Positions 59,969 through 64,000 of a stretch of DNA of 64,000 nucleotides are shown here, one piece after another. The stretch is from contig LLEY01000195.1 in the NCBI GenBank assembly GCA_001414485.1, positions 1-64,000 on the forward strand, in the 5' to 3' direction. How positions within the stretch are numbered: position 1 is the first letter of the stretch; each line of letters starts with the position of its first letter. Position numbers and translations under genes: made by a program. The DNA is from Calycina herbarum. Taxonomy: Eukaryota > Ascomycota > Leotiomycetes > Helotiales > Pezizellaceae. The notes beneath the pieces were generated by a model. That model had not been told where the DNA came from. It ran no database searches and saw nothing but the letters and a program-made list of their open reading frames with translations.

Positions 59969-61745
59969 ATGGCAGTCGTAAATGAGCAGTGTGTGGTTGA
60001 AGAAGCTCTGATTGGCATACATCCAGACACATATCGAAGCCCATTGGGGCCGCCGCCGCTCCCTCTGGTACCTACACAACCTTCGAGATCGGTAAGGAAT
60101 CTAGTGTCATGGGCATTCTCTGGAACGTACGACGAGAATAAACCAGTCAGTATTGCATCATAAACAAAATCATGAAGAACAAATACTAACATAGCCAGAT
60201 ACTCACGGATGCGGAGCAGCCGTCACGATACCTGACCAAATTCAAAGCCATCGACTTGATCGCTCGCTTGGCTGGCTCATTTGAGCCTAGGAGGACAGTT
60301 TGCGTACATTCTCCAAACGATGTACACACAAGGCCCATATCGGTAGTGGTGGATTCTTGCTGACTCAATGTCAACAGGTCTTATACCCTGTGCTTGTGCT
60401 GGCGATACTCGCATCAGCGTGTACATGGACAGGCACCAATCCAGCATCCACCAGCGTTGAGTTGCAGCACCACTTCACTTCTTCCAAAGCCACATGCGTA
60501 ATTACGCATCTAGAGCACCTACAGACGGTACAGACTGCTATAGATGCATGTGTTGGAAATATTGAGATTGTTATCTGGACGGACATTTTGTCTGAAGACA
60601 CAAGTGGTACGAAGCTTGCCAGCGGTCACAGAACGCTTCATGACCTGCTTCAGCGTCCACGAACGAGAACACTGGAATCAAGACTAGAAGGAATACCAAA
60701 CAACTTCCCCGCCACTATTTTCTCCACGTCTGGTACAACGGGCCTCCCAAAAATGATCCAACGGACACACCGCGAGCTGATCTTGGAAAGCAAGGCAACT
60801 GAAGACGTTCCGAAGCCATACCCTGTCCGCCGATTATACTGCACGCCCATGTTCCACGCCTACTCATTCACAGACATGACCATAAACTCCTTTCGTCTCG
60901 GACTGCCCTCGTTCTACATGCGGCGTTACGACCAATCCTTTGCGCAAAAAGTGCACCAGTTCTCCGCTACAGAAACGCTGGTCGCGCCTCCAGTTCTGAT
61001 GCGACTATCCAACCAAGCTAAAGAAGATCCAGAAGCGCGCCAGAACATCCAGTGGCTTCAAACCGTCATCTGTGCTGGTGCGCCGCTGTCCGCGCAATTA
61101 CGATTAACATTCGTCCAGTTATTCGAACCGCCGGTGCGGTTGATACAGGGATGGGGCATGAGCGAAGGAGGGTGGTTTACAACGTTCCCATATCCCGAAT
61201 GTGACGACACGGGGTCGGTTGGTCGAGCAGTTCCAGGCTACGAGATTCGTACCAGCGGCCTCGATCCTCTACTCGTTGACGGCCGGCAACTCGCGTCAGA
61301 ACTTCTGGTTAGAGCACCACAGATGCCGCGCAGCTACTTAGACAACCCTTCCGCGACAGCGGAAGCCTTCACCGTGGACGGATGGCTCAGGACAGGAGAT
61401 ATTGGGTACATCTCAGATGGTAAAATCTACCTAGTCGACCGTGTCAAGGACATGATCAAGGTAAACGGGTGGTCAGTAGCGCCAGCCGAGTTGGAAGCCG
61501 CGCTTTACAAGAACCCGCGAGTCCTCGACGCTGCTGTGGTAGGGCACGGTTCTGGCGTTGGCGAACACCCCGTCATTTTTGTTGTGGCGAAGGGAGGAGA
61601 AGTAAGCTGTGCGGATATCACGGATAATCTGCTGCTCTTTGTGGCGCGGTTCAAGGTGGCGAAATGCGAGGTGAGGTTCGTTAACAGCATACCGCGCAAT
61701 CCTAGTGGGAAGATATTGCGTAAAGGTCTGAGAGAGTTGCTCTGA
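59969..61745 (+). CDS. Acyl/aryl-CoA ligase of the ANL (4-coumarate-CoA ligase-like) family, 555 aa
   Basis: Exons are 59969-60145, 60199-60321 and 60378-61745, both introns GT-AG. The start is MAVVNEQCV at 59969. Family motifs: the phosphate-binding loop STSGTTGLPK near residue 217, QGWGMSEGG, WLRTGDIG, DRVKDMIKVNGWSVAPAE and the C-terminal NPSGKILRK with the catalytic Lys. The enzyme forms an acyl-adenylate with ATP and transfers the acyl group to CoA. Next to two HR-PKSs it may activate a free polyketide or starter acid (inference). No peroxisomal SKL-type tail is present. Its head-to-head position with PKS 2 suggests it served that PKS. It looks intact. Confidence 0.92.
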
Positions 61746-62363
61746 CAGGCGTTGTACATCGAAATGTATCTGGTAATAGCTAGTCGATGTTCTACTATGG
61801 TAGTTCTCAGTCAAAATTGTTCCATGCGGTCGACCACTCACACTCGCTTACCAGGCTTCAGATCTCTGACTGGCAATGCGTATGCTGTTGGTTATTATAA
61901 GTATAAGCTGGGTTTATTTGGCTGTGTCTTGTCAACACTATGCAAATAAACACAACTTTTTTTTTTCCATCAACACTAAATTATTTATAAAGAAGTTAAA
62001 GCATAGGAAATTGTTATTTCTTTATCCGTGAGTTAAGCAAGAAACGCTTTCATTATTTAGAACTGCAACTTTGGATAAATTACATATAACACGTTCATAT
62101 TTAATTGTAGTACTACAATATATTTCATCTAGTTATGCTAAGATATTTCCTTCCGTAACTAGATCTACTAAATCGTCTTTTTCGTACTGGAGTGGAACCG
62201 GCTCCACTCCATCATTGGCAGGGTCCTTTCAAGCCCAGACAAACAGACTTCCCGAGCAACAATTGGCTCTCGAATGCATGTGTCATTTGTATATCTTGGC
62301 ATTACCTACAAAGTAATCAGAACTTAGGAGTGGGTGCCCCTCGCCGAGTCGCCGAGCAGTGCG
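61746..62363. other. AT-rich intergenic region
   Basis: It contains the ligase 3' UTR region and a run of T at 61960-61970. No gene is visible. Confidence 0.5.
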
Positions 62364-62626
62364 TGTCGGGCCCCGACTAAATGCCCAGCGTCGAGTCCAG
62401 CTGACTCAGCGACCCCCAAACGCAGGCACATCATTGCCTACCCTGCAGTAGTTGCAACTACCACCAAATTGTCAGAAATCAGGTGATTTGGGGGCCAAAT
62501 CTTGGTGCTTAATAAGCCCTTGGAACATATTTAGACTGTTTGTCCGTATAGACAACTTAGACTCGAAATCATCGAATCCATCAATATACAGATCAAAACC
62601 ATCACTTCCATCCCCCATTCTTAACA
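62364..62626 (+). repeat. Putative 5' LTR of a second copia element
   Basis: It starts TGTCGGGCCCCGAC and ends CTTAACA immediately before GGTTATAAGCCCGG, the same primer-site-like sequence that follows the LTR at 42089. The left boundary is inferred only from the TG start. Confidence 0.5.
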
Positions 62627-64000
62627 GGTTATAAGCCCGGATCATCCGCAATTGATGCTATTAATCCTACATCCTTATTTATCCAAAATCCGACGATTCA
62701 GACCACTTTCCGGATAAATCCACCAGAATCACTAATTCTATCAAAATAGCATTAACTTCAGCTACTCCATCCTCATCCTTTATTACAAATCCACTTCGTA
62801 CAGTATCTACCACATCTTCAAAGCTTATCGTCAAAACTCGGTACACCACTGTCCTCAGCACCAGCCTTATAGTGTTAAATCAGAACAACTATGCCCTCTA
62901 GGAGTCAATAATCAAAGGAGCACTCCGCAGTATCCGTAGACTTACTATTATCAACAAAAGCGAAGACTACACCACGTACAAAGCAGATCAAGTCCTCTAC
63001 TAAGACTTTGTCTCCCGGTATAACTAAACAGTAGTATACCTTACTAAGTCACTCGAAAGCAAGATCCTTAAAAAGCTCGAAGACAACAACCTTAAATAAC
63101 CAGCTAAGATATAGAACTATCTAAAGAGATTCGATCTATCCTAAGATGTTACGTTTATTAATAGCGTAAATAAGGAACTCAGAGCCTTATACTAGGATTA
63201 TAATACTAAACGATTTAACGACTTTTATTAACAACTTCGTTAATACCGTATATTTCTTAAGAACTCTACTACCCCGATAACCGACTAGAACATAGTAAAT
63301 TTCATATAGCTTATTCTACCGAATATAGTAGATTAGAGGAATACTAAAAGAAATATCCGTAATATCAGTTTAGATGTCGATAAAGCAGTAGATATCTATA
63401 TTTAAATAGAATAAGACCTTAACTCTTAAGAATCCCGAATTCTACTTAAAACTTCCTTTAAACGAAATTCCACAGAATACAGCCGTTAGTAGGGTCTGCT
63501 AGCCGAACCTGCTACTGGATAAGCAACGTATATAAATACATAAGGAAACAGTCGTAGAGGAGGTGGTGGTACTAGAGGACGTGGATAAGGAAGGGGAAGA
63601 GGAAGAGGTCGTAGTAACCGTAGCAACCGAGGCAATCGGAGCTATCTATATATAAGAGGACAAGCTTAAAAGGAAGATATCTACAGTTACTATCAGTGTA
63701 AGGGACACTAGAAGAGGGATTATAAAGACTTCCGCAAAATCTAACAACGTTAGACAGCGAATGAAATAAGTTTCAACTCAAAGCTAAATAGTACTCTAGT
63801 AGCTAGTAAAGCATACGAAATTGAAAACCCTTGAAACTATTATTATTCTTTGCCTAGTAAGAGTACCTACTATAGAACTATCGTATTATCAACCTTATAA
63901 CTCTCTTAAAACACTTAGCTTCTAGACTTAGGAGTAAATCGTCACTTCAGTTACTATAACAGTACGAAACGGATACTACTACAAAAGAGGTATATAGAAG
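62627..64000 (+). mobile_element. RIP-mutated copia internal region, cut by the window end
   Basis: Plus-strand gag remnants begin near 62870 (LNQNNYAL) and include a zinc-knuckle relic (YYQCKGH, Cys changed to Tyr) near 63690. The protease start is LLDLGVNRHF near 63925. There are frequent TAG/TAA codons. The element continues beyond the window. Confidence 0.7.

Overview
The window reads as a filamentous ascomycete (Pezizomycotina) chromosome segment. Genes carry short spliceosomal introns of about 45-90 nt. There are two multidomain type I highly reducing polyketide synthases (HR-PKS). Repeat-rich stretches are saturated with TpA and in-frame TAG/TAA codons, the signature of repeat-induced point mutation (RIP). 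I cannot name the species from sequence alone.

Layout. 1-22 kb is a repeat-dominated desert. It holds a decayed NACHT/NLR-type gene, a truncated Ty3/gypsy element with a solo LTR nested in it, several copies of a repeat carrying a chromodomain gene (two arranged as a large inverted repeat), and a complete 6.96-kb RIP-mutated chromovirus with two 440-bp LTRs and a 5-bp target duplication. 22-41 kb is gene-rich: an FSH/LovG-like serine hydrolase (-), a nearly intact Tc1/mariner transposon, HR-PKS 1 (+, 23 exons, 2521 aa), a cytochrome P450 (-) and an O-methyltransferase (-). From 40.5 to 59.5 kb lies HR-PKS 2 (-), now a pseudogene. An 11-kb Ty1/copia element sits in it and itself contains a 5.8-kb LINE and a young solo LTR. 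A second solo LTR of the same copia family also sits in the PKS, and there is an in-frame stop codon. A 555-aa acyl/aryl-CoA ligase (+) diverges from PKS 2 across a 449-bp shared intergenic region. 62.4-64 kb starts another RIP-mutated copia element that runs off the window.

How the genes may work together (inference). FSH hydrolase, HR-PKS 1, P450, OMT, HR-PKS 2 and CoA-ligase look like one secondary-metabolite cluster. In such a cluster an HR-PKS builds a methylated, reduced chain, the LovG-like hydrolase releases it, and the P450 and OMT tailor it. The ligase would activate a free acid, either a starter unit or the product of the other PKS. With PKS 2 broken, this strain should make at most a PKS 1-derived product. 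Both PKSs have the order KS-AT-DH-MT-ER-KR-ACP and almost equal length (2521 and 2520 codons) but very different exon counts (23 versus 5).

Exon boundaries were derived by hand from splice signals, frame continuity and family motifs. Coordinates should be good to the base for the PKS, P450, OMT and ligase genes and approximate for repeat edges.
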